64,000 bases of DNA from Actinoplanes italicus (GCF_003001815.1 NZ_PVMZ01000010.1:310001-374000); one strand, 5' to 3'. Positions 15,433 through 24,029 are shown, counted from the first letter of the stretch. The notes: generated from the sequence alone by a model not told the origin. Made by a program: numbers and translations.

Positions 15433-16059
15433 CTAGAAGCAGCCCCACCGGTCGACGGCGGCTGACACACCCACGTAGGCGCGGACCGTGACCCGCTTCT
15501 CCAGCCCGCCCACGAAGACGCCGGTCAGCCGGGCGTGGCCCTCCAGCACGACGAGCCGTTCCAGGCCGGGCGCCGCCATCACGATCAGGTCGCCGACCGA
15601 CTCGGCGCCGGCGAGCAGTGCCGCGAGCTGAAAGCACCAGTCCGTGCCGAGTTCGGTGACCCACTGCGGCAGCCGCCCGGAACGCAGTGTGGCCGGCACG
15701 TCCGCCGGCCGCCGGGAACCTCCGGACAACTCGTTCCAGTACGAGTAGTCGATGTACCGCACCCGAGCGAGGACATCCGGCGGCAGCACACCGTGGTACC
15801 AGTCCACCCGCTCCGGAAAACCCTCGAACATCCCGCCCTCACGCCACCCGCGGGCGGTCGCCAGAGCGCGCTCGCGAGCCAGGTTCTCCAGGTCAGAGTC
15901 AAGGTCCGGATGTCGTACGAGACGCGAGCCGCCCACTTCGGCGAGTGCCGCGCGTACGCCCGCCCCGAACCGTTCCGAGTCGATCTCACCGCGCAGGAAC
16001 GCCAGCACGACCTCGGGCTCGCCGACGGGCCGGAAGCCGCTCGGCACCGCTGGACTCAC
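15433..16059 (-). CDS. Hypothetical protein
   Basis: A 208-residue soluble protein that I do not recognise. The N-terminus (GEPEVVLAFLRGEIDSERFGAGVRAALAEV) is helical; WREGGMFEGFPERVDWYHGVL and YIDYSYWNELSGGSRRP are aromatic-rich segments. No signal peptide, membrane helix, P-loop or metal motif is seen. Codon use is normal for the window. It overlaps the upstream 98-residue gene by 4 bases, so the two are co-expressed. Confidence 0.65.
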   Translation of the reverse strand: MSPAVPSGFRPVGEPEVVLAFLRGEIDSERFGAGVRAALAEVGGSRLVRHPDLDSDLENLARERALATARGWREGGMFEGFPERVDWYHGVLPPDVLARVRYIDYSYWNELSGGSRRPADVPATLRSGRLPQWVTELGTDWCFQLAALLAGAESVGDLIVMAAPGLERLVVLEGHARLTGVFVGGLEKRVTVRAYVGVSAAVDRWGCF

Positions 16060-16352
16060 GCGGGCGCGTGCTTGGCGACGTATACGGCGAACGGGTCCAG
16101 GCCGACCTCGGCGCGCAGCTCATCCATCCGCCCGGGATCGCGGCACGGCCACGGCAGGGGCGCGCCGTCGACGAGCTCCGCGGTCGGCCACCCGTATTCG
16201 TCGAGGATCGCCGCGAGCCGGTCGCCGTTGCGGGTGGTGACCCGCCGGTGGGTCAACTGGGCGGAGAGGTCGTCGCCGAGTGCTCCGGCCTGCAGCCGCC
16301 GGTCCCCGTCGGTCATGTCGATCAGTTCGCGGGCCAGTGCCTCGTCAACCAT
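16056..16352 (-). CDS. DUF6624-like protein, apparently internally shortened
   Basis: A 98-residue protein. The first part (ARELIDMTDGDRRLQ, then LAAILDEYGWPTAELVDG) resembles the start of the DUF6624 family, with its DxxR and GWP motifs. The last part (PLPWPCRDPGRMDELRAEVGLDPFAVYVAKH) resembles the family's extreme C-terminus. The central helix pair with the WLxxQHAD motif, about 60 residues, seems to be missing between them, as if deleted in frame. The family name is from memory and the deletion is inference. First gene of a two-gene unit with 15433-16059. Confidence 0.55.
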   Translation of the reverse strand: MVDEALARELIDMTDGDRRLQAGALGDDLSAQLTHRRVTTRNGDRLAAILDEYGWPTAELVDGAPLPWPCRDPGRMDELRAEVGLDPFAVYVAKHAPA

Positions 16353-16465
16353 GAGCCCACGCTAGACAACACCGCGTCGATCCCGGCCGGCATCCGGCAG
16401 AGGACTAGGCGAGTGACTATCGATCATACTTGTAGAGGCGGTAGACAGCACCGGGAGCGCAGCCG

Positions 16466-17098
16466 ATGAGTGACCATGACGAGGTGCTGGGGCGGATCCG
16501 GAGCGGGCTGCTCTACACCGAGTCCGAAGCCGCGTTCCAGAACTCTCGGCGGCGGGCGGACCTGATCTTCGAGTACAACGGCACGCGGCCGGGGGACGCC
16601 GAGGTACGCCGGGAGCTGCTGGAGCGGATCCTCGGGTCGGTCGGTGCGCGGACCGTGCTGCTGTCGCCGTTCCACGCCGGATTCGGCAGCAACGTGCACA
16701 TCGGCGACGACTTCTTCGGCAACGTCAACCTGACGTTCGTCGACGATGTGGAGATCCGCATCGGTGACGGTGTCATGATCGCGCCCGGTGTCACCCTGAC
16801 CACGACCGGCCACCCGATCCACCCGGACCTGCGGGAGGACTTCCGCCGGTTCTCCGAGCCGATCGTGATCGAGGACCGGGTGTGGATCGGCAGCAACGTC
16901 GTGGTCCTGCCGGGGGTGCGGATCGGGTACGGCTCGGTCATCGGCGCCGGAAGCGTGGTGAGCCGCGACATCCCGCCGATGTCGGTCGCCGTCGGTGTCC
17001 CGTGCCGGGTGGTCCGGCCGATCACCGACGACGACCTCACGAGCCGGGTTCAGGCCGTGGAACCGGCGTCACGCAGCGCCGGCCCGCGTACCGCGTAG
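16466..17098 (+). CDS. Maltose/galactoside O-acetyltransferase-type enzyme (left-handed beta helix)
   Basis: A 210-residue hexapeptide-repeat acetyltransferase. The N-terminal MAC-like domain is followed by hexapeptide repeats from about residue 68 (NVHIGDDFFGNVNLTFVDDVEIRIGDGVMIAPGVTL). The catalytic His is in TTGHPIHP, and the coil VWIGSNVVVLPGVRIGYGSVIGAGSVVSRDIP is the acetyl-CoA binding rim. It acetylates a sugar hydroxyl using acetyl-CoA. The last 15-20 residues look like read-through past the usual family end and overlap the convergent gene at 17050 by 49 bp. Confidence 0.85.
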   Translation: MSDHDEVLGRIRSGLLYTESEAAFQNSRRRADLIFEYNGTRPGDAEVRRELLERILGSVGARTVLLSPFHAGFGSNVHIGDDFFGNVNLTFVDDVEIRIGDGVMIAPGVTLTTTGHPIHPDLREDFRRFSEPIVIEDRVWIGSNVVVLPGVRIGYGSVIGAGSVVSRDIPPMSVAVGVPCRVVRPITDDDLTSRVQAVEPASRSAGPRTA

Positions 17099-17652
17099 AC
17101 GACCAGCCCGGCGACCGCGACGACCGTCGCGGTGACCGCCGCGGCCCGGTTGTCGTGCGGCTGTGACTGCCAGGTGAGGATCTGACCGGCCACCGCGGTC
17201 CCGCCGTACGGGAGCATGAGGGCCGGCAGCGTCCAGGCCAGCGGCAGGAACCACGATCGGGCCGCGCCGAGGACGACCGCGCCCAGGGCGGTCAGGCCGA
17301 TCAGTCCGGCCGCGTCCCTCAGGACCAGTGCGGCCGGGCCGAACCGGGCCATGGTCACCAGCGTCACCAGCACCAGCGCGAGGATGACCGCCAGCGCCGC
17401 GAGCAGGTGCGCCGCGCGCAGGGGTGGCCAGCTGCGGGAGCTGGTGCGTTCGAGCGCGTCGTCGGGGCCGCCCAGGGTGTGCGCCGACGACGCGGCCAGC
17501 AGCAGTACCAGCAGTACGACCATCGTGAGGTCGGCGTCGCGGGTCTCGGAGAAGGCCGCCACCACCGACCACATCAGGACCGTGCCACCCGCCGCCGCTG
17601 TCAGGGCCGCCGGTACGCGCCTCGACCGCAGATGCAGCGCCAGGTATCTCAC
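17050..17652 (-). CDS. Membrane protein of the ABC-2 transporter operon
   Basis: A 200-residue protein with about six membrane helices and a basic N-terminus (VRYLALHLRSRRVP). GTG 17652 overlaps the permease stop by 4 bases. The layout suggests a second membrane subunit of the exporter encoded by 17649 and 18989. No enzyme motif. The 3' end overlaps the acetyltransferase gene on the other strand by 49 bp. Confidence 0.7.
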   Translation of the reverse strand: MRYLALHLRSRRVPAALTAAAGGTVLMWSVVAAFSETRDADLTMVVLLVLLLAASSAHTLGGPDDALERTSSRSWPPLRAAHLLAALAVILALVLVTLVTMARFGPAALVLRDAAGLIGLTALGAVVLGAARSWFLPLAWTLPALMLPYGGTAVAGQILTWQSQPHDNRAAAVTATVVAVAGLVVYAVRGPALRDAGSTA

Positions 17653-18992
17653 CGGTTGCTCCCGTCCAGCAGCCCGGTCGCGTCGCGGCACTCCAGAGCG
17701 GCCTCGCGGACGGCGACGACCCGGGCGAGCGCCTCCTTCTCGGGCAGCTGCCGCAGCTTCTCCCACAGTTGCGCCGCCTCGGCGTCGAAGCTGAGCGGGT
17801 TCGGGTCGCCGGGTCCGGCGGTGATCTCGGGGTCGTCCGGGTCGCGGACCGGTTCACGGCCGGAGATCCAGGCACCCGCCGCCCGCTCGACCGGCACGTC
17901 GAAGCCGTCGGGGCATCCCACCGCGCTCGCCCCGCCGGCGTCCAGCATCCGGATCAGCATGGTGTCGGTGTCCTTCAGGTGGCCGTCGCTGTCGACGTCC
18001 AGATCGAAGGCGACGGTGTCCGCTCCGTACCGCACGATGGTCTTCTCGTCGAGATAGGTGTTGGTGTTCTCCTGGGCCCTGGTCGGCGGGTCGGGCAGCT
18101 TCGCCAGCAGCGACAGGGCCTGCCGGGCGTGCGGGGTGACCTCGTCGAGCAGGCCGGCGTGCACCCGGCTCACGCACACCTGCGGCGCGTCGTCGGTGCA
18201 CACCAGCTGCTGCGCGACCGGGTCGAAGGTCATGCGCTGGTGGTCGTGCGGGATGACGGCGGCGCTGAGTGCCAGACCGAGCGCGATCGGCAGCAGCGCG
18301 GCGGCACGCGTGCGCCACCGGTTCGCGGCCACCACGATCGCGGCGGCCGTGGCGACGCCGATCGCCAGGATCGCCTGTGCCGCGCTCACCTCGCCCGGCA
18401 CGGTCTGGTAGTCGCTGAGCAGGTCCATGGCCCAGGCCGGCGAGGAAAGGCTGGCCAGCCACTGCTTCTCGAGGCCCAGGGGAAGCGCCAGGACGGCCAG
18501 GAAACCCACGACGGCCAGCGCAGGAGCCGTCACGGGGCGCGGCACCAGGCGGCCCACGGCCAGGCCGATCCAGGCTGACGCGACCACCGCGAGTACACCG
18601 ACCGTGACCACACCGAACACCGTGGCGGGCAGGTAGCGGGCCGTCGCGGCGATCCAGGGCGCGGTCACCGCCAGCACCAGCAGGTACGCCAGGCCGGCCG
18701 CGCCACCGACCGCGGTCAGGGTCAGCAGCGCCCGCTGGTGAGCGGGCCGGGGTGTGCCGGCGAACAGTTCCGCCACGTTCGCCCGGCGCTCGCGGTGCGC
18801 CAGCCAGGCGCCGACGGCCAGGGCGAGGGGACAGAGCAGCATGAGGTACGACCGTTGCGTCATCGCCAGCGCCATCCACCCGACCGCCCACTCACCCCTG
18901 ACGAGGTACAGCGCGACCGCGCCGACCAGCAGGATCAGCGCCGCACCCGGAACGCCGAAGCGGCGTACCTGCACCGACAGGACACGGCTCAT
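17649..18992 (-). CDS. ABC-2 type permease with soluble C-terminal domain
   Basis: A 447-residue protein. About six membrane helices fill residues 15-240, with the cytoplasmic RRANVAELFAGTP coupling segment after the second helix. From about residue 245 a soluble domain follows with two Cys pairs (LVCTDDAPQVCVS, and later C residues) and segments such as RQALSLLAKLP. The arrangement resembles actinobacterial exporters whose permease ends in a large extracytoplasmic domain. It works with the ATPase at 18989 (4-base overlap). The substrate is unknown. Confidence 0.75.
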   Translation of the reverse strand: MSRVLSVQVRRFGVPGAALILLVGAVALYLVRGEWAVGWMALAMTQRSYLMLLCPLALAVGAWLAHRERRANVAELFAGTPRPAHQRALLTLTAVGGAAGLAYLLVLAVTAPWIAATARYLPATVFGVVTVGVLAVVASAWIGLAVGRLVPRPVTAPALAVVGFLAVLALPLGLEKQWLASLSSPAWAMDLLSDYQTVPGEVSAAQAILAIGVATAAAIVVAANRWRTRAAALLPIALGLALSAAVIPHDHQRMTFDPVAQQLVCTDDAPQVCVSRVHAGLLDEVTPHARQALSLLAKLPDPPTRAQENTNTYLDEKTIVRYGADTVAFDLDVDSDGHLKDTDTMLIRMLDAGGASAVGCPDGFDVPVERAAGAWISGREPVRDPDDPEITAGPGDPNPLSFDAEAAQLWEKLRQLPEKEALARVVAVREAALECRDATGLLDGSNR

Positions 18993-19786
18993 GCCACACC
19001 GCCCCGGTGGCGGCGCAGCAGCGCCGAGTAGCCCCGCTCGGCCGGGCTGAACCCGGCGTCGCCCTGGTCACCGTGGGCGATCAGCGCTTCCGGGCCACCC
19101 TGGAAGACCAGCTTGCCCTCGCTCATCAGGATGACGTCGGTGCAGGCCGCGACCACGTCCTCGACCAGGTGCGTGGAGACCAGGACGCAGCTGTCGACGC
19201 CGATGTCGGCGAGCAGGTCACGGAAGTCGAGGCGCTGCTCCGGGTCGAGGCCCACGGTCGGCTCGTCGAGCAGCAGCACCTGCGGGTCGTTGACGATGGC
19301 CTGCGCGATACCGGCCCGGCGCACCATGCCGCCGGACAGTGTCTTCATCTTCGCGTCCGCCTTGGCGGTCAGCCCGACCCGCTCGATGGCCCGCTGCGCG
19401 GCACCGGGGATCGCGGGCTTCGGCACCTCCTTGAGCCACGCCATGTACTCGACGAACTCGCGCACCGTGAACCGCGGGTAGAACCCGAAGTCCTGTGGCA
19501 GGTAGCCGAGTCCACGACGGGCCCGGCGCAGGTCGGCGCGGCCGCTCACCGTCTCGCCGAGCAGCGTGAGCTGCCCGCCGGACGGCTTCAGCACGGTCGC
19601 GAGCGCCCGCATCAGGGTCGTCTTCCCGGCGCCGTTCGGGCCGAGCAGGCCGTGCACCCCCGTCTGGAGCCGCAGGTCGAGCCCGTCGACGGCCAGGTGC
19701 CGGCCGGCCTTGACCCTCAGCTGCTCCGCGTGCACGGCCCACGCGTACGTGGCCGGCGCCGTCTCGGCCGCACTTATCGTTCGCAT
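18989..19786 (-). CDS. ABC transporter ATP-binding protein
   Basis: A 265-residue ATPase. Walker A GPNGAGKTT is at residues 49-57, the Q-loop is in YLPQDFGFYP, the signature LSGGM at 150-154, Walker B VLLLDEPT near 170-177, and the H-loop is STHLVED. Its closest type is the ABC-2 exporter (DrrA/NatA-like) class. Energises the permease at 17649. It follows the anti-sigma gene by 24 bp and belongs to the operon that starts at 21225. Confidence 0.9.
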   Translation of the reverse strand: MRTISAAETAPATYAWAVHAEQLRVKAGRHLAVDGLDLRLQTGVHGLLGPNGAGKTTLMRALATVLKPSGGQLTLLGETVSGRADLRRARRGLGYLPQDFGFYPRFTVREFVEYMAWLKEVPKPAIPGAAQRAIERVGLTAKADAKMKTLSGGMVRRAGIAQAIVNDPQVLLLDEPTVGLDPEQRLDFRDLLADIGVDSCVLVSTHLVEDVVAACTDVILMSEGKLVFQGGPEALIAHGDQGDAGFSPAERGYSALLRRHRGGVA

Positions 19787-19810
19787 CGTGTCCCCTTCGG
19801 TGTTGCGCGG

Positions 19811-20614
19811 TCAGTTGCCGCTGCTCAGGCGGCGGAAGAGATCGGCGCGGGCGGCCGTGAGGGCGGCCATCGCGCAGGCGGCGAGAGCCCAGCCGGCGGC
19901 ACCGCCCGGATGCAGCACCACGGGCAGTTCCGAGGTCACCAGGCTCGGCAGCACGACGGCCAGCGACCACACCGCGGCCAGCACGAGCACCGCCCGGCGC
20001 ACACCGATCAGAGCGCCGAGCGCGATCGACGCGGCGGTGAACGCGAGGCTCGGGAACAACATCAGGGCCAGGGGAGCTCCGGTACGGGCTCCGGCGACCG
20101 CCAGCAGCGGCACCACCACGGCCAGCACCACCGCGGTGCGGCGCAGCAGCATGCCCAGCCCGGCCGCCGGTGTGCCGGCGATCAGCTCCCAGGCCGGGTC
20201 GGTGCGCCGGTTCCACGCGACGGCCACGCCGGGCAGTGGCGCGACCGGTGCCAGCAGCAGCACCAGCGACGGCAGCTCGGGCATCCCCAGCTGCAGCAGC
20301 ACCGCACAGCCCAGCACGGCGGCCGTCATCGTGAGCCACGGCGCCAGGGTCACCACGAACCAGCGGCGGCTCGCCGCCGACCAGGCCCTTCGCCGGGGTA
20401 CGGGCGACGGCCCGTCCGCGATGCCGCGGTCGATCCCGGCGGCGACCCGTTCCAGCAGCGCCAGCGTGTCGTCCGGCGCGTGCCCGGCCAGGTGGCCACG
20501 GCAGTCCGCGCAGGTCTCGAGGTGGGTCTCGACCGACCACACGTTCGCCTCGTCGAGTGCCGGGTCACCCTCGGCGTAGCGGGCGAGCACACCGGCGTCG
20601 GGGTGCGTGGTCAT
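19811..20614 (-). CDS. Zinc-finger anti-sigma factor with multi-spanning membrane domain
   Basis: A 267-residue protein. The N-terminal ~60 residues are a ZAS/zf-HC2 domain with HLETCADC (H-x3-C-x2-C), which binds and holds the cognate ECF sigma factor. Seven or so membrane helices follow, unlike the single helix of a typical RsgI/RskA factor, so the membrane part may itself sense a substrate or touch the ABC exporter. ATG 20614 overlaps the sigma stop by 4 bases, the classic sigma/anti-sigma pair. Confidence 0.8.
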   Translation of the reverse strand: MTTHPDAGVLARYAEGDPALDEANVWSVETHLETCADCRGHLAGHAPDDTLALLERVAAGIDRGIADGPSPVPRRRAWSAASRRWFVVTLAPWLTMTAAVLGCAVLLQLGMPELPSLVLLLAPVAPLPGVAVAWNRRTDPAWELIAGTPAAGLGMLLRRTAVVLAVVVPLLAVAGARTGAPLALMLFPSLAFTAASIALGALIGVRRAVLVLAAVWSLAVVLPSLVTSELPVVLHPGGAAGWALAACAMAALTAARADLFRRLSSGN

Positions 20615-21225
20615 GACAGTGCCTCCCGCAGAGCGATCCGGGCCCGCCGCGCGCGGGACTTCACCGTGCCCTCCGGCACGTTGAGCATCAGGGCGGTGTC
20701 GCGGACCGACAGGCCGTCGAGGACCATGGCCCGCAGCACCTGCCGTACCTCGGGTGGGAGCCGCAGCAGCGCCTGTTCCAGGTCCTGGCCGACACGGCCG
20801 GCCATCACCTCGTCCTCGGCGGCGGGTGCGACCGTCTCGGCGGTCGGCACCGGCGGCGCCTGCGCCTGCCGGGCGCGGCGGCGGAACGCGTCGACCATCC
20901 GGTTCGCGGCGATCGTCCACAGCCAGCCGACCGCGCTGCCACCGGTGCCGCCGTCGGCGAAGCTGCCGGCCGCCCGCCACACCGCGAGGTAGGTCTCCTG
21001 CATGACGTCGGCCACCACGTCGGGGTCCGCGCACCGCCGGCGCAGCCGGACGGCGAGCCACGGCGACGTCCGCCGGTACAACTCGTCGAAGGCGCGCCGG
21101 TCCCCGGCGGCGGTACGGCGTACGAGTTCCCCCTCGTCCACCGCGTCCAGGCTCTCTTTCACGCCCTGATAGACGACCGCCGTACCGCGAACGGATCTTT
21201 TGTGACTGTGATCCACATCACTCAT
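20611..21225 (-). CDS. ECF RNA polymerase sigma factor
   Basis: A 204-residue sigma-70 family member. Region 2 runs from FDELYRRTSPWLAVRLRRR through DVMQETYLAVWRAAGSF to WLWTIAANRMVDAFRRR. Region 4 is LEQALLRLPPEVRQVLRAMVLDGLSVRDTALMLNVPEGTVKSRARRARIAL. It should direct transcription of its own operon (sigma, anti-sigma, ABC ATPase, permease, membrane protein). I see no convincing AAC/CGTC promoter pair upstream. Confidence 0.9.
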   Translation of the reverse strand: MSDVDHSHKRSVRGTAVVYQGVKESLDAVDEGELVRRTAAGDRRAFDELYRRTSPWLAVRLRRRCADPDVVADVMQETYLAVWRAAGSFADGGTGGSAVGWLWTIAANRMVDAFRRRARQAQAPPVPTAETVAPAAEDEVMAGRVGQDLEQALLRLPPEVRQVLRAMVLDGLSVRDTALMLNVPEGTVKSRARRARIALREALS

Positions 21226-21286
21226 TGGCGCCGGACGCTTTGATGTACCCGTTGACCATCAGAGTCGTCGATGCGGGGGTGTCGGG

Positions 21287-21490
21287 ATGGCCGAGCGTGA
21301 AGAATTGGCGACCGCGCTGCAGAAGCTGGCGTGGGAGGAGGCCCGCAGGCAGGCCTGACGGAGGCGGCCCCGCCGTGGGAGCCCGGCCTCACCCAGGAGC
21401 AGCGGCGGGAGGCCTGGCTGGCGACACTCGCCGCGCTCGATGCCATCCGGGCCGAGGTTGCCGGCCTGCCACCGGGGCCTAGAGTCCGCG
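21287..21490 (+). pseudogene. Possible frameshifted small gene
   Basis: ATG 21287 opens a 23-residue frame (MAEREELATALQKLAWEEAR...) that stops at 21358. In the next frame the same stretch continues as coding-like sequence (LTEAAPPWEPGLTQEQRREA, then WLATLAALDAIRAEVAGLPP), but this has no start and no stop of its own before it runs under the opposite gene. Together they look like one small helical protein broken by a single-base shift near 21350. The evidence is only codon pattern and protein-like composition. Confidence 0.3.
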
Positions 21491-21491
21491 C

Positions 21492-21836
21492 CTACCGGCC
21501 CTCGATGCGGCGGGCCTCGGCGTTGGCCCGCGCCACGATCTGCCGGGCCTCGTCCTCGGCGGCGGCCACGTGCGCGTGGGCCTGCTCCTCGGCCAGCCGG
21601 AGAATGTCCTCGACGCGTGTCCCGAGGCCGGAAAGTGTCGGCCTGGGCGTCTTCTTCACGTCGCCCGCGGTCGCGTCCTCGATGAGGCGCGCCCCCTGGG
21701 AGCGTCCGCCGAGGGCGAGCAGGGCCGCCCCCAGAGCGGCCGCGACCAGGCCCGGGATCACCGCCGGGTCACCGGCACTCGCGCCGGTCGCCAGGCCGCA
21801 GCCGCCGCCGATCAGGAATACGCCCCACCGCTTCAC
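21492..21836 (-). CDS. Small membrane protein with C-terminal coiled coil
   Basis: A 114-residue protein. Two hydrophobic helices (about residues 4-22 and 26-45) are followed by a charged, Ala/Glu-rich helix (VEDILRLAEEQAHAHVAAAE, then EARQIVARANAEARRIEGR) that looks like a coiled coil of the DivIVA/ATP-synthase-b type. No enzymatic motif. It stands alone, divergent from the exported esterase at 21937. Role unknown. Confidence 0.65.
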   Translation of the reverse strand: MKRWGVFLIGGGCGLATGASAGDPAVIPGLVAAALGAALLALGGRSQGARLIEDATAGDVKKTPRPTLSGLGTRVEDILRLAEEQAHAHVAAAEDEARQIVARANAEARRIEGR

Positions 21837-21936
21837 ATCCGCATGCTATCGACGATCGCTGGTGAACCCTTCCGCCGCCCGGTGCGCACGTGATAGACCA
21901 ACGTCGTTGTAACGGACGCGAAACATGGGAGTCGGC

Positions 21937-23205
21937 ATGGTCACTCCGGTCAACCGTCGTACCGTTCTCCTGGCCGCGGGCGCGGGCGCCGCCGCCGGGC
22001 TGTCCCTACCGGTCACCGCTGCTCGAGCCCATGGGCGTACGGGCGCGAAGGTCGGCTTCACGCTCAACGCACGGGTGCTCGACGGCGGTGAGCAGATCGT
22101 GTCGATCACGCTCGGTGCCACCCGGCTCGGCCCGATCGATCCGGCGAGCCTGACGACCGGCACCTTCGCGGTGCACGCCAGGGCCACCAGCCCGATTCCG
22201 ATCGCCGAGGGAGATCAGATCTTCAGCGAGTACGACGTGGACCGCCCCGTGACGGCGATCCGCCTCGACCGCCGGGGTGACATCGTGCTCGATCTCGCGT
22301 ACGGCGAGGGTCAGGTCGGTGGCGGCACACTCGGCTACATCCTCAGCCGGGGCCGCAACGTCCGGCTCGACCTCGCGTACACGATCACGCAGACCGCCCC
22401 GATCCGGCGGCGTGACGGGCGCCCGGTCTCCATCGCGTCCTTCGTCCAGGGCAAGCTGCTCAACCCCGAGGTGGACGCGTTCAGTCACCACGTGTCCCGC
22501 TCGGGCATGAAGTACCGGCTCTACACGCCGGACCGCCGGGGCGCGCACGGGCCGCGTCCGGTGGTCGTCTGGCTGCACGGCGGGGGAGAGGGCGCTTCAC
22601 TGCGCGACGACTACTACGACAACGAGACGACGCTGCGGGCCAACCGCGGCGCGCTCGGGTTCGCCACCCCGGAGGCGCAGCGGATCTTCTCCGGCGCGTA
22701 CGTCGTGGTCCCGCAGAGCACCTCGTTCTGGATGGAGGACGGGTCGCGCTTCGCCCCGCTCATCCGCGAGATCGTCGCCGAGGTGGCGCGTCGGCATCCG
22801 GTCGACGAGCGGCGCGTCCACGTCGCCGGGTGCAGCAACGGCGGGTACATGAGCCTGAAGATGACCACCGTGTACCCCCGCCTGTTCGCCTCGTCCGTGC
22901 CGGTCTGCGGCATCGTGGCGTCGCTGACGCCGGGCGGCCCCCAGCTGATCACCGACGCCGAGCTGGCCGGGATCACCACGCCGACCTGGCTGATCACCTC
23001 ACGCGACGACCCGACCGTCCCGCCCGAGCCGAACACCATCCACGCCCACGACCTGATTCCCCGATCCTTGATGACGTTGTACGACCAGGTCGTCTGGAAC
23101 GGTCATCGCTTCAACGGCCACTGGTCGTGGATCTATCTGGCCCGCAACGACCCGAGCAGCAACGGCACCCGCGTCTGGCAGTGGATGGCCGCGCGCCGTC
23201 GCTGA
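21937..23205 (+). CDS. TAT-exported esterase / prolyl-oligopeptidase-like hydrolase
   Basis: A 422-residue exported hydrolase. The N-terminus NRRTVLLAAGAGAAAGLSLP is a twin-arginine signal. A beta-rich domain occupies about residues 35-170. The alpha/beta-hydrolase domain follows with the oxyanion region VVWLHGGGEG, nucleophile elbow GCSNGGYMS, acid in SRDDPTVPP and His in WNGHRFNGHW. This build matches secreted PHB-depolymerase/feruloyl-esterase-like enzymes with an N-terminal Ig-like domain. ATG 21937 is preceded by GGGAG at 5-base spacing; ATG 21925 is an in-frame alternative. Confidence 0.82.
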   Translation: MVTPVNRRTVLLAAGAGAAAGLSLPVTAARAHGRTGAKVGFTLNARVLDGGEQIVSITLGATRLGPIDPASLTTGTFAVHARATSPIPIAEGDQIFSEYDVDRPVTAIRLDRRGDIVLDLAYGEGQVGGGTLGYILSRGRNVRLDLAYTITQTAPIRRRDGRPVSIASFVQGKLLNPEVDAFSHHVSRSGMKYRLYTPDRRGAHGPRPVVVWLHGGGEGASLRDDYYDNETTLRANRGALGFATPEAQRIFSGAYVVVPQSTSFWMEDGSRFAPLIREIVAEVARRHPVDERRVHVAGCSNGGYMSLKMTTVYPRLFASSVPVCGIVASLTPGGPQLITDAELAGITTPTWLITSRDDPTVPPEPNTIHAHDLIPRSLMTLYDQVVWNGHRFNGHWSWIYLARNDPSSNGTRVWQWMAARRR

Positions 23206-23218
23206 CCTCGTCGATCGG

Positions 23219-23956
23219 TCAGGCGGCGCCGCCGTTGGTGTAGAGGACCTGGCCGTTGATCCAGCGGCCGGGGCCGGCCACGAACGCGGTCACCTCGGCG
23301 ATGTCCTCGGGCGTGCCGAGCCGCTCCATCGGGTTGAGGCTCGCGATGTGCTCGACGACCTGCTCGCTCTTGCCCTCGAAGAACAGCGGCGTGGCGGTCG
23401 GGCCGGGCGCGACGGTGTTGACGGTGATGTCACGGCCGCGCAGCTCACGGGCCAGCACCAGGGTCATCGCCTCGACGGCGCCCTTGGAGGCGGCGTACGG
23501 ACCATAGGCCGGCGCCTGCAGCCGGGTCATCGAGGTCGAGAAGTTGATGATGGCGCCACCTGCCCGGACCTGTCTGGCGGCGAGCTGGCTGATGATGAAG
23601 GTGCCGCGCACGTTCGTACGCTGAATCCGGTCGAAGGTTTCGAGGTCCATCTCGGCGATCGGCGCGAGCGGCATGATGCCCGCGGTGTGGGCGATCACGT
23701 CGACGCCGCCGAAGGTGTCGGTGGCGTGCCGGAACAGTGCGGCCATCGCGTCGGGGTCGGCGACGTCACCGCCGAACGCGGTGGCCTGCCCGCCCGCTGC
23801 CTCGATGGCCTTCACGGTGTCCTGCGCCCTCGTCTCGTTGCCGCTGTAGTGCACGACCACGGCGACACCGTCCTTGGCCAGGCGCTCGGCGACGGCACGT
23901 CCGATGCCCCCGGAACCGCCGGTGACGATGGCGACGCGGGTGGTCTTCTCGGTCAT
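23219..23956 (-). CDS. SDR-family oxidoreductase
   Basis: A 245-residue classical SDR. TGGSGGIG at 12-19 binds NAD(P), the NAG-like motif is HTAGI at 90-94, the catalytic Ser lies near 141, and Tyr154/Lys158 form YAASK. Residues after the first strand (HYSGNETRAQ) suggest NADPH preference. Many close relatives are 3-ketoacyl-ACP reductase-like stress or aldehyde reductases. GAGGAG lies 5 bases before the ATG. Divergent from the TetR gene at 24036, with a shared operator candidate between them. Confidence 0.85.
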   Translation of the reverse strand: MTEKTTRVAIVTGGSGGIGRAVAERLAKDGVAVVVHYSGNETRAQDTVKAIEAAGGQATAFGGDVADPDAMAALFRHATDTFGGVDVIAHTAGIMPLAPIAEMDLETFDRIQRTNVRGTFIISQLAARQVRAGGAIINFSTSMTRLQAPAYGPYAASKGAVEAMTLVLARELRGRDITVNTVAPGPTATPLFFEGKSEQVVEHIASLNPMERLGTPEDIAEVTAFVAGPGRWINGQVLYTNGGAA

Positions 23957-23971
23957 GACGACTCCTCAGTC

Positions 23972-24029
23972 ATATGAACTCGCTGTCCATATAAAGGTAC
24001 TGCGATAAAAACAAGTTGTCCACTAATCT
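23972..24029. promoter_or_regulatory. Divergent promoter region with TetR-type operator candidate
   Basis: ATATGAAC (23972-23979) and GTCCATAT (23985-23992) form an inverted repeat with 7 of 8 pairs around 5 bases. The dyad covers the likely -10 of the leftward SDR gene (TATATG, complement of 23988-23993, with TTGTTT from 24009-24014 as -35). On the other side TAATCT at 24024-24029 lies 7 bases before the GTG of the TetR gene, predicting a leaderless transcript. The layout fits autorepression and repression of the SDR. Confidence 0.5.

Noticed and set aside
21226..21290. ECF sigma autoregulated promoter upstream of the sigma gene
   Set aside because: An AAC and a CGTC are present in the leftward direction, but their spacing of about 13 bases is shorter than the usual 15-17.
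21287..21358. Bona fide 23-residue peptide gene
   Set aside because: Too short to support by itself, and the continuing coding pattern in another frame fits a frameshifted gene better; kept only as a low-confidence pseudogene.
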